Shown one piece after another: positions 24,839-33,938 of a DNA stretch of 64,000 nt. A program made the translations under genes and the position numbers. Location: contig CAZCJU010000001.1 of the NCBI GenBank assembly GCA_964498965.1, positions 1 to 64,000 of the forward strand, in the 5' to 3' direction. Origin of the DNA: CAZCJU01 sp964498965 (GTDB lineage: Bacteria > Bacillota > Clostridia > Oscillospirales > CAG-272). Position 1 is the stretch's first letter; every line of letters begins with the position of its first letter. Below the pieces are notes generated by a model. That model had not been told where the DNA came from, did not search any database, and saw only the letters and a list, made by a program, of their open reading frames with translations.

Positions 24839-26614
24839 TTACCGTATCGTAAACGTAAAGTCCTCGTTTGCGAATCTTATTCCGTCGCCGCTTGAAAGCT
24901 TTATTTTAACATTACTGTTTATTATCATGCCGTTTACATACGTATGATTGGTGGAATTCGTGTCTTCGATGAAATATTCGCCCTTTTCGATATGTATATT
25001 TGCGTGACTGCGGCTTATCGCCGTATTGTCGGCAATGAAATAATCCACGTAGCTTTTTTCCTTGCCTATGCGGAACACGGGCTTGTCTATTGCGACTTCT
25101 TCACCCGTTTTCGACCGCATGAGATACGCCGTCGGCTTTGCATTCTGCGTACCGAGTACCGTTGTAGCCGGCATTGCCATATCCGGCGTCAGCACGGTTG
25201 TTTCGTTAAAGCTGTTCTGAACGGGTACGGGTTGCGGACGGGGCTGTACGTACTGCGGCTGAGTATATTGCGGCTGTGCATACGGCACTCGGGCGTTCAC
25301 GCCCTGACCGTTCGGTCTGTTGGGGACTCCCCCCGCCGCCTGTGGTGCGGTTTGATCCGTCTTTGCCGCTTTGGCGGCGTTTTTGGCAGCCTTGGCATCT
25401 TCTTTTTGCTTTTTGTAAAGCTCGGCGTTTTCCTTGTTATAGTGAGAGAGTAAACCAAGCAAGGATATCTTTTTCCCGCCGTTTTCCCCGTCGGATCGTG
25501 TATTTCCGACGGGAGCGGGAGGAGTCTTCTGTTTCGAGGCAATACCTTGACCTTGACCGGGTATGGCAAATCCGGGTGTGCCGGGCATGGGCGGCCTTTG
25601 CATTGCGGGCTGTGTCTGTTGCGTCCTCGGCGGCACTTGTGCCGTTGATCTCGCACCGTTATTTATCGGCACATTGCCGACAGGCGGTCTGTTTGCCGCA
25701 TTCTGTGTGTTCGGAGCGACGTTCGCTCTCGGTGCGTTGTTTATAGACGGAATGGGTGTGGTCGCATTTGTGCGGCGAGGCTGTGTTTGAATATTCTGCT
25801 GTGCCGCCACCGCCGCCATTGCCGGCATATCGTCTATCGATATCGTAGAGTCGAGAGCGGACACCGAAGCGGGTGCCTGTACTCTCGGTGCTGCGGTTTG
25901 TGCGGGATTTTGCGTCTGTGTCGGCTGTACCGTCGCTCTTTGCGGTGTCTGTTGTATATTAGGTTGCACGCCGGACTGCACATTAGATTGTATATTAGGC
26001 TGTATATTAGGTCGCACATTCGGCTGTGCCGTCGGAGCGGACGCATTTGCGGCGGGGGACGGTGTGCCGTTTTTCAGCTGTGCGACAAGGTCCTTTAAGC
26101 CGTATACGGTAAACGAGTCGCCGTTTATGTATGTTATGAGCTTTGTAATGTAATCCGCGTTTTCGCCGCTGTCGAAATGTGCGGTGAACATTATTTTTCT
26201 GAACAACGCTCTGCATTCCTCGTTTACGTCCTTTTCGTTTGCCGCGGGAATGCATATGAGCGAGCTTTCACAGCTTGACACGTTGAGAAATACGTGTTCG
26301 GGGTCAAGAGCGAAGCTGTTTAGGTCTATCATATATTCGTCGGCGGAGCATATCGCACTCAATATATTGTGAAATGCGTTGAGGACACGCTCCCGATTTA
26401 CCGTCGCACCGAAAAATTTCTCGGCGGACAGCCTTGCCGAAACATTGTATTTTAAATATCTTCTCCCGTCCATTTCGGTATAAAGCATGGGGGCGAAGCC
26501 GACGATGTGATTATTCGTGAGCATTCCGAGCGTTATGCTGTCTACCTGCTCCGTATCGTCGAGTTCGCATACCAAATATGTTATCGCTCCCTGCGTTTCG
26601 TAAACAAAATTCAT
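24839..26614 (-). CDS. DUF6382-like / long disordered linker / FHA protein
   Basis: A 591-residue soluble protein, paralog of the FHA protein at 15532-16569. The DUF6382-type domain spans 1-183; its LDPEHVFLNVSSCES stretch (103-117) resembles the vestigial catalytic loop of EssB. Residues 184-470 are a low-complexity Pro/Gln/Asn/Ala linker with PNIQ-type repeats. Two phosphothreonine-type motifs follow, ETTVL at 471-475 and TTVLG at 484-488. The FHA domain is at about 500-591 (SRSHANI, STNHTYVNG). The motifs could be phosphorylated by the kinase at 41689 or 53609 and be read by an FHA domain in cis or trans, as in GarA/OdhI. It is the last gene of the Tad block and abuts the EssC promoter. 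Confidence 0.8.
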   Translation of the reverse strand: MNFVYETQGAITYLVCELDDTEQVDSITLGMLTNNHIVGFAPMLYTEMDGRRYLKYNVSARLSAEKFFGATVNRERVLNAFHNILSAICSADEYMIDLNSFALDPEHVFLNVSSCESSLICIPAANEKDVNEECRALFRKIMFTAHFDSGENADYITKLITYINGDSFTVYGLKDLVAQLKNGTPSPAANASAPTAQPNVRPNIQPNIQSNVQSGVQPNIQQTPQRATVQPTQTQNPAQTAAPRVQAPASVSALDSTISIDDMPAMAAVAAQQNIQTQPRRTNATTPIPSINNAPRANVAPNTQNAANRPPVGNVPINNGARSTAQVPPRTQQTQPAMQRPPMPGTPGFAIPGQGQGIASKQKTPPAPVGNTRSDGENGGKKISLLGLLSHYNKENAELYKKQKEDAKAAKNAAKAAKTDQTAPQAAGGVPNRPNGQGVNARVPYAQPQYTQPQYVQPRPQPVPVQNSFNETTVLTPDMAMPATTVLGTQNAKPTAYLMRSKTGEEVAIDKPVFRIGKEKSYVDYFIADNTAISRSHANIHIEKGEYFIEDTNSTNHTYVNGMIINSNVKIKLSSGDGIRFANEDFTFTIR

Positions 26615-26641
26615 TTTTTAATTCCTTTCCTTTGCCGTCAA

Positions 26642-26674
26642 TCGCCGACAGCCGATCGTCAGTCGCCGACAGCC
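26642..26674. repeat. short direct repeat at the end of a gene
   Basis: TCGCCGACAGCC occurs at 26642-26653 and 26663-26674, 21 bases apart. The second copy overlaps the last codons of the gene ending at 26659. It looks like a simple local duplication. Confidence 0.4.
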
Positions 26675-27369
26675 ATGTTACAGTACGATTTCGCCCACTC
26701 CGAATCTGCGGAGTAGTGTCTGAACGTACATAAAATATCGTTATAACCGTATTCTTTTGCAATCTTCAGTATCCATACCGAGCCGTCGGTATCCCGTATG
26801 CGAAGCTCAAGCTCCGCTTCGCCGTCGGCTACCTTTTTCAGCGAACCCTCGTCCTCGGAATCAAGCACCGTGCCGTCCTCGGAAAATACGGAATATTGGT
26901 TCTCTATCCGTGTTCCCAAGGCATTGTCTATACAGCGGAAAACGCCGTAAAGCCTGTCCTTAAACTCCGAAAACTCAATATCCTCGGTGACGTATTTCCC
27001 GTCCTTCGGCTCGCTGTCCACCATTCGGTAGTAAACGGAGGACTCGCTTATGTTCCCCTCTCCGTTTACTCGGTAGTTGTACTGTGCCTTGCCCGAGGCG
27101 AACGGCAGATCGTATATGTAAGCGTAATCTAACTCGTATTCCGCTTCCGCTCCGGTCTTTTCGATAAGCGATTTAACATCCTCAACCGTCGAGCAGTCAA
27201 GCCAATTCGACGGCGTGATCGGCTCTTCCTCTGTCTGCACGTCCGTTTCTGCCTCGGTTTGCCTCTCCTCGCCGTCGCTTCCCCTGCCGAACAGGAATAT
27301 CCCAACACACACAATTGCAACAGATGAGGCAAAGACGATTATAATTTTTTGTATTCTTTTCTTTTTCAC
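26659..27369 (-). CDS. membrane-anchored Tad-locus protein of unknown function
   Basis: A 236-residue protein with an N-terminal signal anchor (about 8-27), an acidic Glu/Thr-rich linker and an exported alpha/beta domain (about 50-236). The segment DCSTVEDVKSLIEKTGAE matches 'CNTADEVKSYAEANNI' of the 198-residue protein at 31601-32197, so the two are paralogs. Each lies directly downstream of a TadE/InlB fusion gene, suggesting dedicated partners of these pseudopilins. The start is a GTG six bases after the previous stop with only a weak ribosome site, so translation is probably coupled. Confidence 0.7.
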   Translation of the reverse strand: MKKKRIQKIIIVFASSVAIVCVGIFLFGRGSDGEERQTEAETDVQTEEEPITPSNWLDCSTVEDVKSLIEKTGAEAEYELDYAYIYDLPFASGKAQYNYRVNGEGNISESSVYYRMVDSEPKDGKYVTEDIEFSEFKDRLYGVFRCIDNALGTRIENQYSVFSEDGTVLDSEDEGSLKKVADGEAELELRIRDTDGSVWILKIAKEYGYNDILCTFRHYSADSEWAKSYCNMAVGD

Positions 27370-27375
27370 TCTGTT

Positions 27376-29745
27376 CTATTTATTTTCATTCTGTTTCTTT
27401 GCTTCTTCTTTTACTTTTTCGTTGTCCCACAAATATTCGGAGTCAAGCTTACATTCGCTCGCCTTTCTTTCTATTACAGAATCCCAATCTGAGCGTCCCC
27501 CGATATAAGTCTTATTGTTATTGTAATAATATTCTACAAGATAATAAGTTTTTCTATATAATCCGTATTCTTTACCATCAATAGTGCGTTCAACCCACCG
27601 CTCCGGTTGTTCAACTTTTTGGCAGTAACTACACATGACGTGACTATATTTTATCCATTGGCGTGTATTACCGCCACTATCCGTAATCTCTCCTACACCT
27701 TCCGGAACTTCGTGACCTTCTTTTTCAGAACAGCATTTTGCGTTGAAGTCATCTTTCGTATCGCCACCATCTTCATAAATACCATACTCATCTTGCGTAA
27801 CTTTTGGTTTTTGTACGTCGTGTAACAACTCGTTCGGAAGAGGGATTCTCGTTTCACTTGCACCGCATTCGCACTCGAATGTTGCTGTTTTACCGTTTGA
27901 TTTCCCATCTTTATAATACTCCCGACAAAATCTTTCTTTCGACGCAAATTTTATGTTGTTAGAATGATCCCACCGTGCATAAAGGGTGGTGTCGGTTTCG
28001 AATGCACGGCTTTCGCCGAGAGTATATTTTTGTCCCTTACCGTCTTCTGATGTGTTCCATTCCGTTATCGGGTGACCCGAAATGCCGCTCAACGTGGGAA
28101 TCGGCATTGTAATCGAAGTACCGACTTCGCTTTTCAGAGTGGCACAAGAGCTTTCTACCGTATTCATCGATATATTCCAGCTCGCCGTCAAATTTTTATT
28201 CTTTGTATTCAATCGGAATGTTACTGTATACGCCCACACGGCATACACGTTTATATTTCTGTTGACCGGCGTGTCGGCGGTAAAGGTCTTATCCGTGCCG
28301 GATATTCGCCACTGCAAGAACGACACGTTATTTTTTGTCGGTTCGGGCGGCATTGCCGATCCGATCCCCGCCGCCGAGGCTCTTACGGATTCGGCACAAT
28401 AGACCCCCGTGCTTCCCAGCATTGCGGTGAGCGTTTTATCGGAATAAAAGGTGACGGTATACGTATTCATTTTGAAATACGCCGTATAAACACGGTCCTC
28501 CGATGCGACGACGCTCGTTACGTCCGAGATTATATTGTTGCTCCAACGTTCGAACACATATTTGTTTCTGTCGTTTATCGGTGTCGCACGCAGCGTCACG
28601 CTGCTACCGTATTCGACGATAAGCTCCGTTTCGGAAATATTACTTCCCTGTTCGACCAAAACGCCGCCGTATGCCGTATTATTCGATATTACCGATATCC
28701 TGACGTTTATCGGCTTAAACACCGCCGTAATATGGTATGTGCGTTTGACTTCAAAGTCGTACTCGAAGCTTTCGCCGTTTCGGCGGCAGGCTTCGCTTTT
28801 CACGTCTACGTTTCCGTCGCCGTTCATATCCCAGCCGACGAACTCGTAATTACGACCCGCCCTTGCGGTGATCGTCGCTTCGTTCAAATACTTATACTCG
28901 CCCTCGCCGCCTGTCACACCGTAATCGATGTGTGCGAACGTATTGTATTGGGCTTTCAGCCGTGTATCTATATTCACTCCGTATGCGATATTTTCGAACA
29001 GTGCAATGTAATGTGCCGGGTCGGTAACCGTCACTCTTCTCGGGTTTTCGGTATTATCGACCGCACCGTCGCCGTCGTCGTCCCAGCCTAAAAATCTGTA
29101 GCCGTAATCGGCTTCGGCGGAAATTTCTATCTGCTCGCCGTGTATGACCTTTGCGTCGCCTTTTGTTTTTCCCGCCTGTATCGGCTTAGCCTCCGTGGTG
29201 ACATCGAAAAGTATCTCGCCGAACGTTTTCGATTTAACGGTTTTGGAAGCGTCTATCTCGTTATAGCCCAATATTTTAAACTGCATTTCTATCGAATAAT
29301 CGAGAGTAACTATAACGTCGTCGTTTACGATATCCAGATTACAGCCGGAGAAATCTATTCCGTTAAGCCCGTCCTTTATTCCGAGGCTTTTCAGCTTTTT
29401 GTCTGCGTTTTCCTCCGTATCGGCTACGGCGGCGATAAATTTTTGTCTTGCGATACTCGGCAGATCCGCCGAACGCAAGCTTTCCAGGCTGTCGGCGTTC
29501 AGCTGATCCGTTGCGGATATTTTCGAGGCAAGCTGAACTATCTTTTCCGCATCGGAACGCAGAGCCGTTTCACGCAGATACGATTCCATTGCGACGGCGT
29601 CCGCACTTTGCAGTGCCGCATGGCTCACAAGGCTTTGGGCCCTGTAAACACGGGCGAAGCCGAGCAAAAACAATATAAACAGCATTGCCAGAGGCAAAAC
29701 GATCGAGGCTTCGACCGTAAGCACGCCTTTTTTTCCTTTTTTCAT
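27376..29745 (-). CDS. TadE-like pseudopilin fused to InlB B-repeats
   Basis: A 789-residue protein. The N-terminus is TadE-like: GVLTVEASIVLPLAML and a single helix (about 9-30) as in type IVb minor pilins, then about 150 residues of TadE-type domain. From about 190 to 600 there are repeated beta modules of the InlB B-repeat/Listeria-Bacteroides type (RFLGWDDDGDG, FVGWDMNGDG, VFERWSN, ITEWNTSEDGKG, LYARW). A cysteine-containing C-terminal part follows (CECGASE, CCSEKEGHE, CSYCQK), perhaps metal-binding. The fusion would place adhesive repeats on a pilus tip or base. A second such protein is encoded at 32371-33924. Confidence 0.8.
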   Translation of the reverse strand: MKKGKKGVLTVEASIVLPLAMLFILFLLGFARVYRAQSLVSHAALQSADAVAMESYLRETALRSDAEKIVQLASKISATDQLNADSLESLRSADLPSIARQKFIAAVADTEENADKKLKSLGIKDGLNGIDFSGCNLDIVNDDVIVTLDYSIEMQFKILGYNEIDASKTVKSKTFGEILFDVTTEAKPIQAGKTKGDAKVIHGEQIEISAEADYGYRFLGWDDDGDGAVDNTENPRRVTVTDPAHYIALFENIAYGVNIDTRLKAQYNTFAHIDYGVTGGEGEYKYLNEATITARAGRNYEFVGWDMNGDGNVDVKSEACRRNGESFEYDFEVKRTYHITAVFKPINVRISVISNNTAYGGVLVEQGSNISETELIVEYGSSVTLRATPINDRNKYVFERWSNNIISDVTSVVASEDRVYTAYFKMNTYTVTFYSDKTLTAMLGSTGVYCAESVRASAAGIGSAMPPEPTKNNVSFLQWRISGTDKTFTADTPVNRNINVYAVWAYTVTFRLNTKNKNLTASWNISMNTVESSCATLKSEVGTSITMPIPTLSGISGHPITEWNTSEDGKGQKYTLGESRAFETDTTLYARWDHSNNIKFASKERFCREYYKDGKSNGKTATFECECGASETRIPLPNELLHDVQKPKVTQDEYGIYEDGGDTKDDFNAKCCSEKEGHEVPEGVGEITDSGGNTRQWIKYSHVMCSYCQKVEQPERWVERTIDGKEYGLYRKTYYLVEYYYNNNKTYIGGRSDWDSVIERKASECKLDSEYLWDNEKVKEEAKKQNENK

Positions 29746-29808
29746 AATAATATATCCTCCGCCATGCGAGCCGATCCGACAGCTCCTTGATTTAACGGCA
29801 CGCCCGTT

Positions 29809-31578
29809 TTAATATCCTGCGTACCTGACGCTTTCCACGTTTGCTCCCGACACGCTTTGTCCCGCATTGAACGACAGCACGGGCAATATCGAATTGAATT
29901 TTCCCGTTGTTTTTACCCTGCAATACGTATTTTGTTCGCTCATGAGAAACGACGCACCGGTATGATCGACATATTCCTCTTTATATCTCATTTCGAGCTG
30001 TATAAGGTCGGCGACCCTGTACAGCTTTTCGGAATTAGGCACGAACCACAGTGCGAACAGAAGCGAATCGCCGTAGGACAATTTACCCCCTCCGTCCGAA
30101 TCGAGCGTAACGGTTTTCGTATAGACCTTTTGCGTGTTGCCCTCTTCCCAATCGTTCTTCTTATCGTCCTCTATCTCGTCATATGTTATTTCCACCGTGA
30201 TATGACCGAGAGCTTCAAGTGCTTTTTCGAGGTCATGCTCCGAAAATGCCGTATATACGCTCTGCGGCTCGTTCACGGGCAACAGCATATCGTTTTTATA
30301 AAGCGGCACGGACAGGTTATATCCCGCCGCAAGCTCCGTATCCGCAATGCTTTCGTAATTTGCCCATGCGATATGTGCGGCAACGGAATAAATGCTGTCC
30401 TCGTCGAAGCAATTCGAGCTTGTCATCACCGCATACAGATTCGAAACAAGTCTTATCGCCTGAGTGTACGTATATGCGATCTCCTGATTCGTTCCCTCGT
30501 CGCCGCTTGCTCCGATAACGTATTCCACGCACGCCGAAACGAAGCCGGCATTATCGACACCGTTCATACCCGCACCCCTGTCGGGTGAGTAGCTTCCCTC
30601 GACTTTGGTGTTTCTGTTTGAAAAATATTCGGAAATATACAGGTTAAGCAGCAGATTTTCGTCTGCGGAAGCGTCTAATGTATTCAATGCGGCATCGAGA
30701 TCGAGCATCAGCCGTCTGATTTCTTTTGCCGTATTTATCGCCTTTTGCGTTTCGTTCGCCGTATAAGCGTCGTTAAGGTCTTTTTCGATATCGGCGACGA
30801 ACAAAAGCTCCGGTTCAACGTCGATCTCGGTGTTTCCCTCTCCGCTCTGTGCGGAATCGAGCATATCGCCCGACCCGTCCGTATTCTCGTTCGGAACACC
30901 GCTCTCGACCGTTCTCGTTAAGCTCGGCAGTATCGCCGTCGTGTTACCGTTCAGCACCGTATCGCACTGCGTATCACGGCGATCGAGGTCTTTCATCGTT
31001 TCGTGAAGCTCACTCAACGCTTTTTTCATATCCTCGGGTATATCGGTCGCCTGTCCCGCACCGTTGCCCTCTGCCGCGACCTCGAGCCGATTTGCGATAT
31101 AAAGGCATTTGTTTTGAAAATCCGCAAAGAAATCGGAATATGTATACAGGTTCAGTGCATGGTCTTGAGCCGCAACATGATATTTCGCACGTGACAGCAG
31201 CTGTCTTTTAAGGACCGAGGTATATGTAAGATTATACATTCCGATAAGCTCCACGGAATCGAGGCTGTACAATCTGCTTATCTTATTTCCGTAATAGCCC
31301 GATGCCGCATCGGAATTGTATATAAGGTAATCCGCGGCTCTTTGCGAGGTGAAGCGTTTTTTGTCTATCGCAAGCAGTCCGTAGCGGTCGTACAGATCGC
31401 CGTTATATGCGGCAAGCATTGACGATGCCGCACTCGTATTCGCTTCCGTGAGTTGTGTTTTCGCACTCTGATATCGCCCCGCCTCCAGCACGAGCGTACC
31501 GACGGACAACGCCCCGACAAGCATTAAGGAAACAAGAACGGTTATAACGCCCTTTGTATTTTTAACTGAATTTTTCAT
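29809..31578 (-). CDS. TadG-like (DUF5702-type) protein
   Basis: A 589-residue protein with an N-terminal membrane helix preceded by NTKGVITVLVSLML (about 9-30), then LEAGRYQSAKTQLTEANTSAASSMLA and YNGDLYDRYGLLAID. That order is typical of the DUF5702 group of large TadG-like proteins in clostridial Tad loci. The rest is a mixed helical exported domain. TadG-type proteins anchor or assemble Flp pili, and this one lies between the two TadE-like genes. The ribosome site is weak. The family call is good; the function is by analogy. Confidence 0.75.
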   Translation of the reverse strand: MKNSVKNTKGVITVLVSLMLVGALSVGTLVLEAGRYQSAKTQLTEANTSAASSMLAAYNGDLYDRYGLLAIDKKRFTSQRAADYLIYNSDAASGYYGNKISRLYSLDSVELIGMYNLTYTSVLKRQLLSRAKYHVAAQDHALNLYTYSDFFADFQNKCLYIANRLEVAAEGNGAGQATDIPEDMKKALSELHETMKDLDRRDTQCDTVLNGNTTAILPSLTRTVESGVPNENTDGSGDMLDSAQSGEGNTEIDVEPELLFVADIEKDLNDAYTANETQKAINTAKEIRRLMLDLDAALNTLDASADENLLLNLYISEYFSNRNTKVEGSYSPDRGAGMNGVDNAGFVSACVEYVIGASGDEGTNQEIAYTYTQAIRLVSNLYAVMTSSNCFDEDSIYSVAAHIAWANYESIADTELAAGYNLSVPLYKNDMLLPVNEPQSVYTAFSEHDLEKALEALGHITVEITYDEIEDDKKNDWEEGNTQKVYTKTVTLDSDGGGKLSYGDSLLFALWFVPNSEKLYRVADLIQLEMRYKEEYVDHTGASFLMSEQNTYCRVKTTGKFNSILPVLSFNAGQSVSGANVESVRYAGY

Positions 31579-31600
31579 TATATATCCCGCTTTGAAAAGA

Positions 31601-32197
31601 TCAATATTGCTCGGCTCTGCTTATTTTTACGCTTACGCCCTCATCGGTAACATACAGTGTTATGCTCCACACTATATCGTTGTCACGAACGTATAATAAT
31701 TTTGACGCTCTTTGTTCCAGAAAATCCTGTTCGTCCGGGTTTTCGTTTTCTTCGTCTGCGGGGACGTATTCGTATTCGCCGCTTAAGTTAAAGTCGCTTA
31801 AAAATGTGTTCTTCAATTCCTCTGCCGCTTTCGACAAATTTTCGTCGTTTTCTATGATCGTATTGAACACCACACGGTACACTTTTCCGCTGTTTTCTCC
31901 GCATTCGACGATACAGTAGCCTTTATACGAACAGTACTCCGCATCATATAAATGCATGACCCCATTGTCGCCGTCCATACAGGGTATGTTGTTTGCCTCA
32001 GCATAGCTTTTAACTTCATCTGCGGTATTGCACAGGAAGATGTTTTCCGCAACGGGTATTTCGCCCTCGCCCGTAGTCACCGAATCCTCGCCTTTTTTCT
32101 CCGGTCGGAAGAAAAAATACAAGACAAGCATTGTCAGTGCCGAAGCAACAGCTACCACAATTGCCACGGTCAATATTAAATTTTTTTCTTTTTTCAT
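31601..32197 (-). CDS. membrane-anchored Tad-locus protein, paralog of the 26659-27369 product
   Basis: A 198-residue protein with an N-terminal signal anchor (about 6-28), an acidic linker and an exported domain containing LCNTADEVKSYAEANNIPC, related to the 236-residue protein at 26659-27369. It begins five bases after GGGAGG. Its upstream flank is next to a run of N, but the bases before the gap repeat exactly after it. The true gene order is therefore almost certainly continuous, with this gene 18 bases behind the TadE/InlB gene. Function unknown; probably a partner of that pseudopilin. Confidence 0.7.
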   Translation of the reverse strand: MKKEKNLILTVAIVVAVASALTMLVLYFFFRPEKKGEDSVTTGEGEIPVAENIFLCNTADEVKSYAEANNIPCMDGDNGVMHLYDAEYCSYKGYCIVECGENSGKVYRVVFNTIIENDENLSKAAEELKNTFLSDFNLSGEYEYVPADEENENPDEQDFLEQRASKLLYVRDNDIVWSITLYVTDEGVSVKISRAEQY

Positions 32198-32395
32198 TTT
32201 TCCTCCCGATGTGCGTTATTGCTTATAGTTGTGAATGGCANNNNNNNNNNNNNNNNNNNNNNNNNNNNNNNNNNNNNNNNNNNNNNNNNNNNNNNNNNNN
32301 NNNNNNNNNNNNNNNNNNNNNNNNNNNNNNNNNNNNNNNNTTCTTTTTTCATTTTTCCTCCCGATGTGCGTTATTGCTTATAGTTGTGAATGGCA
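32186..32395. other. scaffold gap flanked by an exact 55-base duplication
   Basis: 100 N (32241-32340) lie between two identical 55-base segments, 32186-32240 and 32341-32395. Both copies contain the same end of the TadE/InlB gene and the same start of the following gene. The duplication is the overlap of two contig ends, so the gap is very likely artificial. Removing 155 bases restores an 18-base intergenic spacer. Confidence 0.85.
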
Positions 32396-33924
32396 TATTC
32401 TCCCGCCGTTCTTTTTTTCCACCAACAGTCATACACTTCGTTGCCGTTTTCGTCATATATGTGCTTTGTACACCAAATATATTTGCTTACTCCGCTAGTA
32501 TTGTGGAAGTCACCCAATCCAAATTTTGATACATTGTTGTAACCATCAAGCAAAGCACCGCAATTACTACAAACTAAACATCTGAACTCGGTTGCACCAA
32601 AATACGACGTTCCTTTTCCGGCATGGAAAGGTTCACCTGCCTCCTCAAGTCCTCTATGGTCAACTCCGCAATCTCCCGCAACGTGTTGCGTACATTTGCT
32701 CCACTCTGCATGAAGCGTAACGCTCCGTGTTATTGTCGTTTCGTCGGTATATTCAGTGTCGCCTTCGTCGTACCAGCCCTGAAATACATATCCCATTCTC
32801 AGCGGTAGCGGCATTTCCGTTTTTTCACCGCAAACCACGTCCTGAGAGTTGCTGTATCCGTTCGGCAAGCTGCCGCCGTTTGCGTCGAATGTGACCTTTA
32901 ACATAATTCTTTTCCATTTTGCCGTCAAAACAACGTTTTCGTTTATCGGCGTGCCGTTCGAAATATATTCTACGCCTTTTGAATCGTACCAACCCAAAAA
33001 TTCATATGTGTCACGAGTCGGCGTCGGCATTGTCGTTTTTTCGCCGAGGGGGACTGTCTTTCCGTAGGCACTGCCTCCGTTCACCGTGCCGCCGTTGGCA
33101 TCGAAATTTATGAAGCACTCCCACTTGCCGTACACTGTCATATCTCTGCCCACGGTCGTTGTCGCCGTAAACGTATGTCCGTTTCCGTCTGTCCAGCCGA
33201 CAAAATCGCATTTCGTACTCGTCGGGTCTTGCGGCATTACTGAATTCGTATATTTATTCGAGGATATTATGCTTTCGCCTCTTATTACCGTCACGACGTA
33301 CCTCTGCAGCGGGTCGTTTTTTTCGGGGATAAAGCATACGGTACAGGCATCGAGTTCCGACACCGCATCGAGGTTTGAGTGCTTCGCACCCGAAACCGCA
33401 TCCACGCCGTTTATATATTCCAGAATATCGACGCAATCGGCATATCCCGTCGCATCGAATTCGACAAGTCCGTCCACGCCGAACAGACCGACGAGCGGAA
33501 CGTCGTATTTGTCCTTCACCTTAACGACGATCTGATTTTTGAGTAATTCGCCCTCTTTTTTGACTATATCGACGTCCACCGCAACGGAATCGGACGCAAG
33601 TATTCTCGACGATTTCAGGCGATAGCGTGCGAACGCTTCCGCTTTTTGTCTTACTACATCCGTATACGCATCGGTCTTCATATTGCCGTAGGTGACCGAC
33701 CGATAGACCTTGTCCGCATCGATATATCCCGTGGCGGGGTCTTTAAGGTTATTGCCGTAGACCTGTGCCAGATTCGATGCCGTTTGTTCTGCCATAACGG
33801 AAGCGAGTGTCTGCTGATACATCACCATACCTATATACAGCATGACCGTTATCACGGCGACGACGAGCGTAACGACTATCGAAGCTTCGACAACTATAAC
33901 GCCGCTTTTATTTCCGTTTTTCAA
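32371..33924 (-). CDS. TadE-like pseudopilin fused to InlB B-repeats (second copy)
   Basis: A 517-residue protein. The N-terminus MKNGNKSGVIVVEASIVV and one helix (about 8-32) are TadE-like, followed by about 160 residues of pseudopilin domain. Three InlB B-repeats follow (about 215-430): CDFVGWTDGNG...VYGKW, YEFLGWYDSKG...LTAKW and YVFQGWYDEGD...LHAEW. The C-terminal 85 residues hold several Cys and His, including CLVCSNCG, like a small metal-binding domain. I chose a TTG start because AGAGG lies eight bases upstream and the product then matches the paralog's start; a GTG three codons earlier overlaps that site. It should be exported and possibly assembled into the Tad pilus. Confidence 0.8.
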   Translation of the reverse strand: MKNGNKSGVIVVEASIVVTLVVAVITVMLYIGMVMYQQTLASVMAEQTASNLAQVYGNNLKDPATGYIDADKVYRSVTYGNMKTDAYTDVVRQKAEAFARYRLKSSRILASDSVAVDVDIVKKEGELLKNQIVVKVKDKYDVPLVGLFGVDGLVEFDATGYADCVDILEYINGVDAVSGAKHSNLDAVSELDACTVCFIPEKNDPLQRYVVTVIRGESIISSNKYTNSVMPQDPTSTKCDFVGWTDGNGHTFTATTTVGRDMTVYGKWECFINFDANGGTVNGGSAYGKTVPLGEKTTMPTPTRDTYEFLGWYDSKGVEYISNGTPINENVVLTAKWKRIMLKVTFDANGGSLPNGYSNSQDVVCGEKTEMPLPLRMGYVFQGWYDEGDTEYTDETTITRSVTLHAEWSKCTQHVAGDCGVDHRGLEEAGEPFHAGKGTSYFGATEFRCLVCSNCGALLDGYNNVSKFGLGDFHNTSGVSKYIWCTKHIYDENGNEVYDCWWKKRTAGEYAIHNYKQ

Positions 33925-33938
33925 CCGACACACCTCTT

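Noticed and set aside
10407..26614. EsaA/YueB, EssA or a canonical membrane EssB gene
   Set aside because: No gene in block A has the required topology; the closest resemblance is the soluble DUF6382-type domain, reported as a hypothesis.
28072..29091. 339-codon plus-strand frame opposite the TadE/InlB gene
   Set aside because: Antisense shadow with no plausible protein features; the minus-strand frame carries recognisable repeats.
32131..32529. Plus-strand frames running through the N gap
   Set aside because: They exist only because unknown bases contain no stop codons; the flanks are duplicated contig ends.
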